In this document: positions 23,978 to 33,870 of the stretch, one piece after another
Numbering within the stretch: the stretch's first letter is position 1
Layout: each line of letters opens with the position of its first letter
Assembly (NCBI GenBank): GCA_025351925.1
Contig: JANXVC010000104.1
Span: 1-52,162 of the forward strand
Origin: Rhodospirillales bacterium
Lineage (GTDB): Bacteria; Pseudomonadota; Alphaproteobacteria; Acetobacterales; Acetobacteraceae
DNA: 52,162 nt
Reading direction: 5' to 3'
Made by a program: the position numbers and the translations under genes
The notes under the pieces: generated by a model
Told to the model about the DNA's origin: nothing
The model's input: the letters and a program-made list of their open reading frames with translations, nothing else
Database searches by the model: none

Positions 23978-24814
23978 ATGGCGCGCATTCCCCGGGCCGT
24001 GCTGCTCGACCGGTTCCACGACATGGTGCGGCGGCGCGAGCCGATCATCGGCGGCGGCGCCGGCACCGGGCTGTCCGCCAAGTGCGAGGAGGCCGGCGGG
24101 GTCGATCTGATCGTGATCTACAACTCCGGCCGCTACCGCATGGCGGGCCGCGGCTCGCTCGCGGGCATGCTGGCCTACGGCAACGCCAACGAGATCGTGC
24201 TGGAGATGGCGCGCGAGGTGCTGCCGGTGGTGCGCTGTGTTCCGGTGCTGGCGGGGGTGAACGGCACCGACCCGTTCTGCCTGTTTGACGCCTACCTCGA
24301 CCAGGTGGCGGCGCTCGGCTTCTCCGGCGTGCAGAACTTCCCGACCGTCGGCATCATCGACGGCACCTTCCGCGCCAACCTGGAGGAGACCGGGATGGGC
24401 TACGCGCTGGAGGTCGAGATGATACGCCTGGCCCGGGCCAAGGAGCTGCTGACCACCCCCTACGTGTTCAACCCCGACGAGGCGGCGGCGATGGCCGAGG
24501 CGGGCGCCGACATGCTGGTCGCGCATATGGGGCTGACCAGCGGCGGGGCGATCGGCGCCGGCACCGCCCGCTCGCTCGACGACTGCGCCGCGCGCATCAA
24601 CGCCATCGCCAAGGCGGGGCAGCGGGTGCGCCCGGACCTGATCGTGCTCTGCCACGGCGGGCCGATCGCCATGCCACAGGATGCCGAATACATCCTCGCG
24701 CACTGCCCAAGCTGCCACGGCTTCTACGGTGCATCGAGCATGGAGCGGCTGCCGGCCGAAACGGCGCTCACCGAGCAGTCCAGGCGGTTCAAGGCGATAC
24801 GGAGGGACAGCTGA
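23978..24814 (+). CDS. Phosphoenolpyruvate hydrolase family TIM-barrel protein (Tm-1 C-terminal-like)
   Basis: [60 protein letters not shown]. Confidence 0.92.
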   Translation: MARIPRAVLLDRFHDMVRRREPIIGGGAGTGLSAKCEEAGGVDLIVIYNSGRYRMAGRGSLAGMLAYGNANEIVLEMAREVLPVVRCVPVLAGVNGTDPFCLFDAYLDQVAALGFSGVQNFPTVGIIDGTFRANLEETGMGYALEVEMIRLARAKELLTTPYVFNPDEAAAMAEAGADMLVAHMGLTSGGAIGAGTARSLDDCAARINAIAKAGQRVRPDLIVLCHGGPIAMPQDAEYILAHCPSCHGFYGASSMERLPAETALTEQSRRFKAIRRDS

Positions 24815-24985
24815 TGACGAGGGCACTCGCTCGCCTGTGATACGTTTGGAGCCCAGCTCACGAGCCAGGGGACGGTTTAGGATTTGCCATACAAACGTGC
24901 ATTGACATCCATTCCGAAGCGTATCCCGTGCGTTGCTGCATGTGGACGTTGAGTACCGCCGCTGGGGATTAACGAAGTCACCGGG

Positions 24986-25660
24986 ATGTCTGGGGTGACC
25001 CGGACGATGGATCGCCGGCAACTCGGCCATCGACCGTTCTTCGGGCCACTCGGACGCGAGCACCCCACACTTCCTGATGTTCTCATTGGCCGGGCGGCGG
25101 CGCTCGACTTCGCGCGTTCGGATGCGAAACTGGTGGTGTGCCTCGACGTGCACCGTGCCGAGGAGACCGCGGCCGCGATCACAGCGGTGGGCGGCAGCGC
25201 GCTGGCGACTGCGATGGACGTGTGGACAGCGCTGGACGGGCAGCTCGTTGGTGAATGGGGCAGCATCGACGTGCTGGTGAACAATGCCGGCGTCGCGATC
25301 CCGGGCGACACCGCGGTGGATGTGGATGAGGCTGGCTGGGACCGCATCATGGAGATCAATGCCAAAGGCGTATGGCTCGGTATGAAGCACGTTCTTCCGG
25401 TCATGTTGCGCCAGCAGGCGGGGGTGCAGTATGCCCCGGCGAACATCCAGATCAACTCGGTCTCGCTGGGCACCACGATGACTGGCCTGCAGCGCGATGT
25501 CACGGAGGCGCAGCGGGCGGCCTTGCTGCCGCTGACAGCGATCGGACGCTTTGCCGAACCCCGGGAGGTATCAGACTCGATCCTGTTCCTTTGTTCGACC
25601 GGCTCGTCCTTCAGCACCGCCGCCGGCCTCAGCATCGACGGCGGCATGGTGGTGGTCTGA
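24986..25660 (+). pseudogene. SDR-family oxidoreductase remnant
   Basis: VLVNNAGVAIPGDTAVDVDEAGWDRIMEINAKGVW present; TGxxxGIG start and catalytic Ser-Tyr-x3-Lys segment absent. Confidence 0.7.
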
Positions 25661-25732
25661 TCCTGGAGTCAACTCCACGATCTGGCCGACAACCGGCTTT
25701 TCGCCTTTGTACCTCTAGTTTAGCGTTGCCGC

Positions 25733-26494
25733 ATGTTATTCCGTGAATCCCTTTACGCCCCTGCGCTCGCAATCAGCCAGCCCGCCCACGCCTGGGTGTC
25801 TGGCCAGCTCCTGCGCGCCTGGGCAGATCCGCTGGACGAGCCATTGCTGCTGGCGGCCGAGCAGCACGATCTCGGCTGGCTTGACTGGGAAACGGCGCCA
25901 AGCTTCGACCCGCAGACCGGCCGTCCCCACCTTTTCTATGCGGTCGGGGCGGCGGTGCATGCGCCGATGTGGGCCAAAGGCGTGGAGCGGGCACTGGGTG
26001 CGTGGGGCACGCGGGTGGCCCTGCTTGTCTCGCGCCATGGCGGGCTGATCTACACCCGCTATACCGACCGGCACCGGATTGCCGCTGCGGATGCGGCGGC
26101 AGCGAACCACTATCTTGAGACGCAGGCGCCGCTGCAGCTGGCATGGGCGCGGGCGCTCGGGTTGGATGCTGGGATGCTGGCGCATGACTCGGCATTGGTG
26201 GCGCTCGCCGACACGCTGTCGCTTGGACTCTGCGGTGGGTTGAGCACGCCATTGCGGGTGGAGGCGCCGGGTCGCACCGGCGGCACGCAGATGTTGCAGC
26301 TCATGGCGCGGCCAGGAGATGCAGCCGAGTTCACGCTCTCGCCATGGCCCTTCAAAAATAAGGCGCTCGTGGTGGAGGGCGAGGCGCGACCAATGCCGGA
26401 AGCAGGCAGGTTTGCAGGCGAAGCCGAGCTGCGGACCTGGCTCGCCGCGCCGGAACGGGTGATTTTCCGGGCGCGGCTCATCCCACATCTCTGA
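25733..26494 (+). CDS. DUF3891 family protein
   Basis: LAAEQHDLGWLDWETAP; VALLVSRHGGLIYTRY. Confidence 0.75.
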   Translation: MLFRESLYAPALAISQPAHAWVSGQLLRAWADPLDEPLLLAAEQHDLGWLDWETAPSFDPQTGRPHLFYAVGAAVHAPMWAKGVERALGAWGTRVALLVSRHGGLIYTRYTDRHRIAAADAAAANHYLETQAPLQLAWARALGLDAGMLAHDSALVALADTLSLGLCGGLSTPLRVEAPGRTGGTQMLQLMARPGDAAEFTLSPWPFKNKALVVEGEARPMPEAGRFAGEAELRTWLAAPERVIFRARLIPHL

Positions 26495-26645
26495 GAATAT
26501 GCCTGTCGGAGGGTCTCAATCGGCGGTTGATTAGATTGAACGCGGTGAACCAACGAGGTTTGCCGTGCCTATTGGGGTTGTAAGCCCAAACCCTAGAGGA
26601 TTCTGCTAAGCAGAACTCAGCCCCGCCGCGATCGCATTCAGGTCT

Positions 26646-26852
26646 ATGACCTGCGCATTGCCGCGAAAGGTGTATGTTGCGGTCGAGATCACCCCTGCTG
26701 GAGTTGCCCGGTTGATCGTCGCCGCCCAACGCCCCGGCCGCCATGGTCAGCGCGACGCCACGATGATCCTGCTTGCCTACCGGCACGGGCTCCGCGTCTC
26801 GAAGGCGGCAGTTCCTCGATCCTATTCATGCAACACAGCAGCGTCAGGCTGA
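26646..26852 (+). mobile_element. Tyrosine recombinase/integrase N-terminal remnant
   Basis: LIVAAQRPGRHGQRDATMILLAYRHGLRVSKA matches the integrase motif (RDATMILLAYRHGLRVSEL). Confidence 0.65.
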
Positions 26853-27164
26853 ACCTACTAGATCTCCGATCACCACGACCGGCTCTTTGTTGCTAAAATT
26901 GGGCACGTCCCCGAACACGGCGCCGCCTTCGGCCGCAACGGCAGCCTTAAACTGCTGAGCATCGTCGAATTCGAGGTTTGCGATGATGCTGAACAGGGGC
27001 TTTGCACCCGTCGGCGTTCCGACCGCCTTCAGCACACGCCACCCCTTCAAGCCGTAAGGTTTGAACTTTTCGTCAACGAGCGGCATGTGCGTCGCCATGT
27101 AATAGTCAAGATCGAACGTAGCGTCATCGACATTATCATATAAAACAGTGATCGTGGTTGCCAT
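26844..27164 (-). CDS. EthD-family protein
   Basis: MATTITVLYDN..FDLDYYMATHMPLVDEKFKPYGLKGWRV. Confidence 0.8.
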   Translation of the reverse strand: MATTITVLYDNVDDATFDLDYYMATHMPLVDEKFKPYGLKGWRVLKAVGTPTGAKPLFSIIANLEFDDAQQFKAAVAAEGGAVFGDVPNFSNKEPVVVIGDLVGSA

Positions 27165-27226
27165 CTCGGTCTCCGGACTGTCCGTCAAAGTAGTGCAAAC
27201 TCTGTGCCGAATGTCCAGCCAGTCTA

Positions 27227-29068
27227 TTAGGTCTGACAGTCTCGCCAACCATCAAAATCTGGAAAGTTAGCGTCCGGTAGAACTTTGGCGGGCGCACTAG
27301 CGTCGTAGAACGTGTTCTCGTCGCGCATCATCTCGTGATGCCCAGAGCCCGATGCGATCATGGGAAAGCAGTTGGCCTGTTCCGCCACGACCACATCGAG
27401 GAAGAATGGTCCGTCGCTGGCGAGGCACTCGGCCAGAGCGGCGGGGAGTTCGCCGGGATCGGACACCCGCCGGGCACTCCAGCCGAAGCCTTTGGCGACG
27501 GCGACGAAGTCAGGCAGCGCCGCCGTGCAGCTGTGGCTGTAGCGTCCTCCGTGGTTGAGTTCCTGCCACTGCCGGACCATGCCCATGTAGCCGTTGTTGC
27601 TGAGCACAAGCTTGACGGGGGTGCTGTGCTGGACCGCCGTCGCCAGCTCCTGGATGTTCATGAGCACGGAGGCGTCGCCGCTCACGCACACCACCGGTGT
27701 TCCGGGATGCGCCACCTGCGCGCCGATCGCCGCCGGAAGTCCATAGCCCATGGTTCCCGCGCCGCCCGAGGTCAACCAACGGTGTGGCCGCTCGAACTTG
27801 AGATACTGCGCAGCCCACATCTGATGCTGACCGACGTCGGTCGAGACGATGGCGTCGCGACCGTTGAGCACCTGCTGCAGCGCCTGCATCAGGTGCTGCG
27901 GCAAAATGGTCTCGGTGCTCCGGGTAAACCCCAGGCAGTCCTGCGCTCGCCATCCGGCGATCGTGGTCCACCAATCATCCAGGCGGCCCGGCTCCGCCGG
28001 CAGGCCGGCGAGCTCGCCTTCAAGGGCATCAAGGAGCCAGCCGCAATCGCCGATGAGCGGAACGTCAACGCGCACCAGCTTGTTGATCGAGGACGGATCG
28101 ATGTCGATGTGAATCTTGCGGGCGCTTGGGCAGAAGTCTGCCAGTGTCCCGGTGACGCGATCATCGAACCGCGCGCCGACGCACACCACGAGATCAGCAT
28201 GGTGCATAGCGAAGTTCGCTTCGATCGTCCCGTGCATGCCGAGCATGCCAAGAAAGCCCGGGTCGGAGGCGGGCAAGGCGCCGAGGCCCATAAGCGTCAA
28301 GGTGCACGGCGCTCCGGTTTGCCGCACCAGCCGGGTGAAGGATGCGCAGGCCGCAGCGCCCGAATTGATCAATCCGCCGCCGCCATAGAACACCGGGCGC
28401 TTAGCAGCGCGGATCAGGGCAGCCGCCGCATGCAACTCGCGGTGCGGCAGCGGCGCTCCCCTCCCCTCAACGCGGGCTGGCTGAGACAGCGCCATGGGTG
28501 AAACCGTAACCGGCGCGAGCTGGATGTCTTTTGGGAACTCCAGCAGCACAGGCCCTGGACGACCTTCGACGGCCGATGCGATGGCCTTGCGCACAGTGGC
28601 GCTCACCTCGTCAGCGTCCTGCAGCCGCGCGTTCCACTTCGTGACTGGACGTGAAATCCCGATCCCGTCGCATTCCTGGAAGGCATTCGTGCCGATCAGC
28701 GCCGACGCCACCTGCCCGCAGATGCACAGGATCGGCACCGAATCGCACAGCGCGTCGAGCAACCCGGTTGTCGTGTTGGTCATTCCTGGACCCGACGTCA
28801 CCACAACGACGCCTAGCCTGCCCGTCGTGCGAGCATAGCCCTCGGCGGCGTGAACAGCGGCCTGCTCGTGGCGCACCAGCACGTGCCGCAGCCGGCGCTC
28901 GCCGTGCAGCGCGTCGTAGATGGGCAGCACGGCGCCGCCTGGATAGCCGAAGATCACTTCGACCCCAGCTTCGACAAGGGCGTCGAGCAGGGCCTGCGCC
29001 CCGTTCCGGCCGGGTTGGCGGATCTCGCTTGCAACGAGGAGGGATGGCAGATCGACGCAGTTGTCCAT
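27227..29068 (-). CDS. ilvB: Acetolactate synthase large subunit
   Basis: [46 protein letters not shown]. Confidence 0.9.
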   Translation of the reverse strand: MDNCVDLPSLLVASEIRQPGRNGAQALLDALVEAGVEVIFGYPGGAVLPIYDALHGERRLRHVLVRHEQAAVHAAEGYARTTGRLGVVVVTSGPGMTNTTTGLLDALCDSVPILCICGQVASALIGTNAFQECDGIGISRPVTKWNARLQDADEVSATVRKAIASAVEGRPGPVLLEFPKDIQLAPVTVSPMALSQPARVEGRGAPLPHRELHAAAALIRAAKRPVFYGGGGLINSGAAACASFTRLVRQTGAPCTLTLMGLGALPASDPGFLGMLGMHGTIEANFAMHHADLVVCVGARFDDRVTGTLADFCPSARKIHIDIDPSSINKLVRVDVPLIGDCGWLLDALEGELAGLPAEPGRLDDWWTTIAGWRAQDCLGFTRSTETILPQHLMQALQQVLNGRDAIVSTDVGQHQMWAAQYLKFERPHRWLTSGGAGTMGYGLPAAIGAQVAHPGTPVVCVSGDASVLMNIQELATAVQHSTPVKLVLSNNGYMGMVRQWQELNHGGRYSHSCTAALPDFVAVAKGFGWSARRVSDPGELPAALAECLASDGPFFLDVVVAEQANCFPMIASGSGHHEMMRDENTFYDASAPAKVLPDANFPDFDGWRDCQT

Positions 29069-29169
29069 AGGCGGCAGTGTATGGATAAAGGTTCGGAAAA
29101 GGTTTACGAACTTTCCACCAACAGACGCGTTTTTCAGAAATTCTTTTCGTTGAAGGCCATCATACCAGA

Positions 29170-29715
29170 ATGGAACTGGATAGGCTCGATCGTGCGATCC
29201 TAGCCGTCCTGCAGCAGGACGCGCGTATCAGCTTGCAAGACATCGGTGTGCGCGTCGGCCTGTCCACGACACCGTGCTGGAGCCGGATCAAGAAGATGGA
29301 AAACGCCGGCGTCATCCAGGGCTATACGGTGCGCATCGACCCCGCAGCGATCGGGTTCGCTGAAACGGTTATCGTCCAGGTCACGCTCGAGAGCCACAGC
29401 GACGAAACGCTGGAGGCGTTCGGAAAAGCACTGGCCGACATCCCCGAGGTGCTCGAAGCGTTCCTGATTTCCGGCGACTACGATTACCACATCCGCATTG
29501 CGGTCCGCGATACCCGGGACTACGAGCGTCTGCTGCGCGAGCGGCTCTACCGCATTCCCGGAATCCGGCACTCAAGATCGTGCTTCGTGCTGCGGCGATT
29601 GAAAGAAAACCTCGCCCCGCCGCTGGAGATCCAGGTGCCGCCCGCCCCGCCGCGGAACGAAGGGACGGCGAAGCGCGACCAGCGCCATCCACGGGGATCA
29701 CGGGGCAAAGTTTGA
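29170..29715 (+). CDS. Lrp/AsnC-family regulator
   Basis: [47 protein letters not shown]. Confidence 0.93.
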   Translation: MELDRLDRAILAVLQQDARISLQDIGVRVGLSTTPCWSRIKKMENAGVIQGYTVRIDPAAIGFAETVIVQVTLESHSDETLEAFGKALADIPEVLEAFLISGDYDYHIRIAVRDTRDYERLLRERLYRIPGIRHSRSCFVLRRLKENLAPPLEIQVPPAPPRNEGTAKRDQRHPRGSRGKV

Positions 29716-29803
29716 AGGCTCTTGCCAAGCTGCAGAGAGTGGCCCTGGAATGAGCTAGGTTCATGCTGGGCTGTCCCGCAGATGCTGTGCTAAAAGCGCA
29801 CTC

Positions 29804-30397
29804 ATGAATATTGCCCTTCGCCGGCCTATGACGCTGGACGAGTTCCTCGCCTGGGAGCGCGGGCAGGAGCTGCGCCACGAGTTTGATGGTGTCCGGTCAT
29901 TCGCGATGACGGGCGGCACAGTTGAGCATAGCGTGATCGCGACCAACTTGGTCCGAGCATTGGAAGATCGTTTGCGCGGCAAGCCATGCCGCGCGTTTCG
30001 GGGCGATTTGAAGATTTTGGTGGCCGGGCGTGTCCGTTACCCTGATGCGATGGTGACCTACTCACCAGTGCCGCGGGGCTCTGACGTGATTCCCGAGCCG
30101 GTCGTGGTATTCGAGGTGCTCTCGGCCAGCACTGCCGCCACCGACCGCATCGAGAAAAACGAGGAGTACCGGCTGACGCCGTCAATTCAGCGCTACGTCA
30201 TGCTGGAACAGGCGCGTCGGGCTGCGACCGTGTTCGCACGCGCTGGCGACGACTGGGTTGGTCATGTGCTGACGGGCGATGCCATGCTCGCCATGCCGGA
30301 GATCGGGGTCGAGCTGCCGCTGGCCGAGGTTTATGCCGGAATCGCGTTCGTCACGGACCACCCGGCGCCTGAGGACGCCTGCCCGCACGTCCAGTAA
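29804..30397 (+). CDS. Uma2 family (DUF820) restriction-endonuclease-fold protein
   Basis: MTLDEFLAWERGQELRHEFDGV; YPDAMVTYS; VFEVLSAST. Confidence 0.88.
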   Translation: MNIALRRPMTLDEFLAWERGQELRHEFDGVRSFAMTGGTVEHSVIATNLVRALEDRLRGKPCRAFRGDLKILVAGRVRYPDAMVTYSPVPRGSDVIPEPVVVFEVLSASTAATDRIEKNEEYRLTPSIQRYVMLEQARRAATVFARAGDDWVGHVLTGDAMLAMPEIGVELPLAEVYAGIAFVTDHPAPEDACPHVQ

Positions 30398-30663
30398 ATT
30401 CTCTATCGGTGACTAAAACGCCCGTAGGACGGCAGTTATGGAAATCCTCTCGATCGCCCAAATGTTTAAGGACGGCAGCTTGCATCGTGCCCTGGATCGG
30501 CGGGATATCGACGATGGCCCGAGAAAATGTTGGATACAGGAGACTGAACCGCGCCGGCGGATGCAACAATAGCTCTACTCGCCTCTGTTCCCGTTTCGAG
30601 CCCGTTGTCGAATCGGGCACTCTCTGTGACACAGCTTTGACGCCCCTATCCCGGAGCTTCCCT

Positions 30664-30864
30664 ATGCTGACCAGGACCGTCAAGCTTACCGACCGGCTCA
30701 ATTCCTACATCGAGGCAGTCGTCGCCTCCGGCCGTTATGTGGACGCTGACGACGTCATTCGCGAGGGTCTCCGCCTCCTTGCCCTGCGCGAGTGGGAGGA
30801 TGGCACAGCCCCGGCCTCCGTCCCCCTTCCGGCCGGCGCCACCGTCCCTCGCCAAGCGGCCTGA
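30664..30864 (+). CDS. ParD/CopG-like antitoxin, no adjacent toxin found
   Basis: TVKLTDRLNSYIEAVVASGRYVDADDVIREGLRLLALRE. Confidence 0.75.
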   Translation: MLTRTVKLTDRLNSYIEAVVASGRYVDADDVIREGLRLLALREWEDGTAPASVPLPAGATVPRQAA

Positions 30865-30943
30865 CCCAGTCCCGCCTAGCGCTCCAGAACCAACTCGCCA
30901 CCGATCTATGCATCACGCTGAATGAAAGGCGTAGCGCAGCCGT

Positions 30944-31567
30944 TCAGCCCTTCGGCTTGCGACCCCGCAACACAGGCTCCGGCGGCACGTAGGCCAGCGC
31001 TTCATCCATGCTCCAGGAGTTTTCCACGGGAAAGCGGTCAATTTCGATGCCGGTTTCCACCGACGCGAGCCGGCGCGCGTCGGGGTAGGCGCAGGCATAG
31101 AGCTGCGGCAGGAACTGGTGCATCCCTGGCTCGGTTTCGGTGAGGCGTCGTGCGTCCACCTGGTGCAAGGCAATGGAGTAGAGCCCGCTACGGGTCAGCT
31201 TCTCCGGCTGAACCAGCGCCTTGAGCATATGCTGCAACAGCACACGCATCGCGCTTTCAAAGGCGCGATTCTCGGAGGCGGCCATGTCGGTCAGCAAGTT
31301 GGCAAGCGATTGCACGTCGATGTCGTGGACCAGACCGGCACGCAGGAATTCCGCCTGCTGCACCATCCATCCGAACTGGTCCCGGTCATACTCCGCCCGC
31401 ACTGCGCTGCCGGGCGCTTGCGTCCATTCCACCCTTGACACGCTCGCCGCCTTATCCCCGAACATCGTATCACTTATTTGCAAGATGGCGCAGTAGTCCC
31501 AACCCGCTACGCGGGGTCGTTGCAAATGCCGCTTTCGAAACAAACCATGCACAGGCACGTAATCCAT
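30944..31567 (-). CDS. DUF29 domain-containing protein (start uncertain)
   Basis: AEYDRDQFGWMVQQAEFLRAGLVHDIDVQSLANLLTDMAASE. Confidence 0.65.
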   Translation of the reverse strand: MDYVPVHGLFRKRHLQRPRVAGWDYCAILQISDTMFGDKAASVSRVEWTQAPGSAVRAEYDRDQFGWMVQQAEFLRAGLVHDIDVQSLANLLTDMAASENRAFESAMRVLLQHMLKALVQPEKLTRSGLYSIALHQVDARRLTETEPGMHQFLPQLYACAYPDARRLASVETGIEIDRFPVENSWSMDEALAYVPPEPVLRGRKPKG

Positions 31568-31633
31568 GCCAACTTGGCCGGCATATAAACCCTTTCCGAC
31601 GACGCCGATCGAGGTCTCGCCACGACAACACTT

Positions 31634-32530
31634 TCAGCGTCGGTGACGACGTAGTGCAAGCAGCCCGGCGAGGCCGGCACCGAGCAGGGCGAGGCTGGCC
31701 GGCTCGGGGACCGCCGCAGGCGGTGTCAGGTCGGTGATGACGACTGAACCGTTGCCGCTGTTGAAGCCGGTCCTCAGCACCTGGCTGCTGCCGCCATCAA
31801 ATGAGCCACCACCACCGCCACCGTCAAAGGAGCCGCCCTCAAGGCCGCCACCGCCGCCGCCACTGAAGCCGCCACCGCCACCGCCTCCCTCAAGACCGCC
31901 GCCGCCGCCGCCGCCGAAGCCACCGTTGCCGCCGCCGCCGAACCCAATGCCGCCCAGGAGGCTGGGATAGCCGCTGCCGCCCGCGCTGGCCCCTCCTGTC
32001 CCGCCCTCGCCGCCCGCGCTGCCGTCGCCGCTGAACCCGCCACCACCACCGCCACCCTGAAATCCACCGCCGCCGCCGGACCCGCCTGCGCCGCCCGCGC
32101 CGCCCGCGCCGCCGCCATAGCCTCCCGCCGCGCCAGTCTGGCCACCGCCGACAGCGGCTCGTAAGCTGCCGCCGCCCCCGCCGGCGATCACCAGGGGCGC
32201 GCTGCCCGGGCCGACCACGAAGCTGCCGCCACCGCCACCGCCGCCACGGGTGGCGTCGGTGCTGCCCGATCCACCAACGGCTATGCTCAGCGTGTCGCCC
32301 GCAGCGAGCATGAAACTGCCGCCGATCTCGGCGCCTAGGCCTCCCGCGATCTTAAAGCCGGAGCTTGCCCCTTGGGCGCCGGAGGCGAGGATGCCGTAGA
32401 GACCGGCGGTGGGCGCAATGAATGTTTGGAAGCCACCGGTGAAGTCAAACGTGGTCGGCAGTGCCGAAGCAGTTGCGACAGAGGCGGTAAGGATCAGCAG
32501 CGAAGTGCTGGCGAGCCGCAGGATGCGCAT
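31634..32530 (-). CDS. Glycine-rich secreted protein with PEP-CTERM sorting signal
   Basis: Signal peptide, long GGGGG tracts, C-terminal VPEPASLALLGAGLAGLLALRRHRR. Confidence 0.88.
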   Translation of the reverse strand: MRILRLASTSLLILTASVATASALPTTFDFTGGFQTFIAPTAGLYGILASGAQGASSGFKIAGGLGAEIGGSFMLAAGDTLSIAVGGSGSTDATRGGGGGGGSFVVGPGSAPLVIAGGGGGSLRAAVGGGQTGAAGGYGGGAGGAGGAGGSGGGGGFQGGGGGGGFSGDGSAGGEGGTGGASAGGSGYPSLLGGIGFGGGGNGGFGGGGGGGLEGGGGGGGFSGGGGGGLEGGSFDGGGGGGSFDGGSSQVLRTGFNSGNGSVVITDLTPPAAVPEPASLALLGAGLAGLLALRRHRR

Positions 32531-32752
32531 GGAGTCGTTCCTCTCGGTTCCAAAACCATACGCACTCTGCATGAGGCTGGTCATTCTTTAAAGTGTGTAT
32601 CGGACGGCTGCGATTTCCTGTGGAGATCCTGGCTGGAATTACCGGATTGAAGTTACGTATTCTGACGTATCAATTATTTGGTTTATTTGTATAGAGTTGG
32701 AGCCTTCGGCAAACCCGGCGCGGTTCACACGGTCAGGACTAAAGACACCCCG

Positions 32753-33165
32753 TCAGTGCAGCTTGATGCTTGGCTCCGGGTTTTGCGAGGAATATCGGGC
32801 GACCGGGCGCCAAAACACCGCGGTGCCGCCATGCAGCGCCGCCTGATGCATTTTGTAGAGCAAGCGGTAAACCACTCGGGCGAAGTAGCCCTCGATGAAC
32901 AGGCTGCGTCCAACCACGAAGCCCATCAGCCTGCCGACCGTGCTGTAGCGGCCAAACGAGACCAGCGAGCCGAAGTCGCGATATACGAATGGCTCCGGCG
33001 CCAACCCATCCAGGCGCCGGCGCAGGATGTGGACCATATGCCACGCCTGCTGGTGCGCTGCTTGAGCCCGAGGCGGGATCATGCCCCCCTCTGCCACCCA
33101 ACGGGCACGCCGCGCAGTCGCCGATGGCAAACACGTCGGGATCCTGGGCGACACGATGGAGCACG
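32753..33165 (-). pseudogene. NDH-2 (FAD-dependent NADH dehydrogenase) C-terminal fragment, frameshifted near 33105
   Basis: RVAQDPDVFAIGDCAACP in one frame, then WVAEGGMIPPRAQAAHQQA...LMGFVVGRSLFIEGYFARVVYRLLYKMHQAAL. Confidence 0.75.
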
Positions 33166-33179
33166 CGCAGGAGAAGGCC

Positions 33180-33407
33180 GCGCAGCGAGCCGTGGACGCG
33201 CCCGCCAATATCGACCAGCGCCTGGCGCAGATGGGCGAGGTGATGCAGGAGGTCGGCGGCGACGGTTTCCTGTTCGCGCTGCCCAACGTCAGCCGCAAGA
33301 GCGTAATGGAGGTCACCAATGGCCTCGTGCCGGCCCTGCAGCAGCGCGGCCTGGTCCGCAAGCAGTATGGCTGCGAGCACTTCCGCGACAACCTGCTGGA
33401 GTTTTAA
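33180..33407 (+). pseudogene. LLM-class flavin monooxygenase C-terminal fragment
   Basis: MGEVMQEVGGDGFLFALPNVSRKSVMEVTNGLVPALQQRGLVRKQYGCEHFRDNLLEF. Confidence 0.65.
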
Positions 33408-33446
33408 CGCCCAGCATGCTCGGCATTATCGGCTCCAATCCGGATT

Positions 33447-33523
33447 TGGCGCGCCCTGAGGGATTCGAACCCCCGACATGCGGATTAGAAGGCCGCCGCT
33501 CTATCCAACTGAGCTAAGGGCGC
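33447..33523 (-). tRNA. tRNA-Arg (anticodon TCT), encoded CCA
   Basis: GCGCCCTTAGCTCAGTTGGATAGAGCGGCGGCCTTCTAATCCGC..GGGTTCGAATCCCTCAGGGCGCGCCA. Confidence 0.95.
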
Positions 33524-33541
33524 GTTGTCCCCTGCATACAG

Positions 33542-33850
33542 CTAATGCGTCCAGTTTTCAGCCCGGCCATAGCGGAAATTATCGGCATAGGCTTTCGGCT
33601 TGATCGGCCGGGTTGCGGGCGGCACCTCGAGATCGTAGGTCACGCCCTTTTTTTCGGCGAACGCAACCGCGTCGGCCGACGTGTCGAAACGCAGCCGAAT
33701 TTGGCCCAGCGTGTCGCTGCTGCCCCACCAGCCCATCAGTGGGTCGTTTTTCTCGCGCTCGGTCGGCTGGTATTCCAGCACCCAATTGCCGGCGCCGGCA
33801 TGGCCGGACTGGGTGGCGGTCTTCGGGCGCTGGAAGATGCGGGCACGCAT
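33542..33850 (-). CDS. ETC complex I subunit (NDUFS4-like)
   Basis: MRARIFQRPKTATQSGHAGAGNWVLEYQPTEREKNDPLMGWWGSSDT. Confidence 0.92.
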   Translation of the reverse strand: MRARIFQRPKTATQSGHAGAGNWVLEYQPTEREKNDPLMGWWGSSDTLGQIRLRFDTSADAVAFAEKKGVTYDLEVPPATRPIKPKAYADNFRYGRAENWTH

Positions 33851-33870
33851 GATTTGTTCCCTAGAATGGT

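Noticed and set aside
23912-25390. 492-aa minus-strand ORF opposite the PEP-hydrolase gene
   Set aside because: Antisense GC-frame artefact, His/Arg-rich with no recognisable motif
25668-25682. TGGAGTCAACTCCA palindrome after the SDR remnant as a terminator
   Set aside because: Stem of 6 bp with a 2-nt loop is too short, and there is no T-tract
30438-30572. 45-codon ORF (MEILSIAQMFKDGSLHRALDRRD...) before the ParD-like gene
   Set aside because: Too short, with no recognisable family; could not be supported as a gene
31734-31970. Proline-rich ORF (PPPPPPSKEPP...)
   Set aside because: Complement of the glycine-rich PEP-CTERM gene's GGC/GGT repeats
31800-32250. Possible CRISPR or satellite array suggested by short repeats
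   Set aside because: Irregular codon-level repeats encoding Gly tracts; no uniform repeat-spacer structure. No CRISPR array seen in the window
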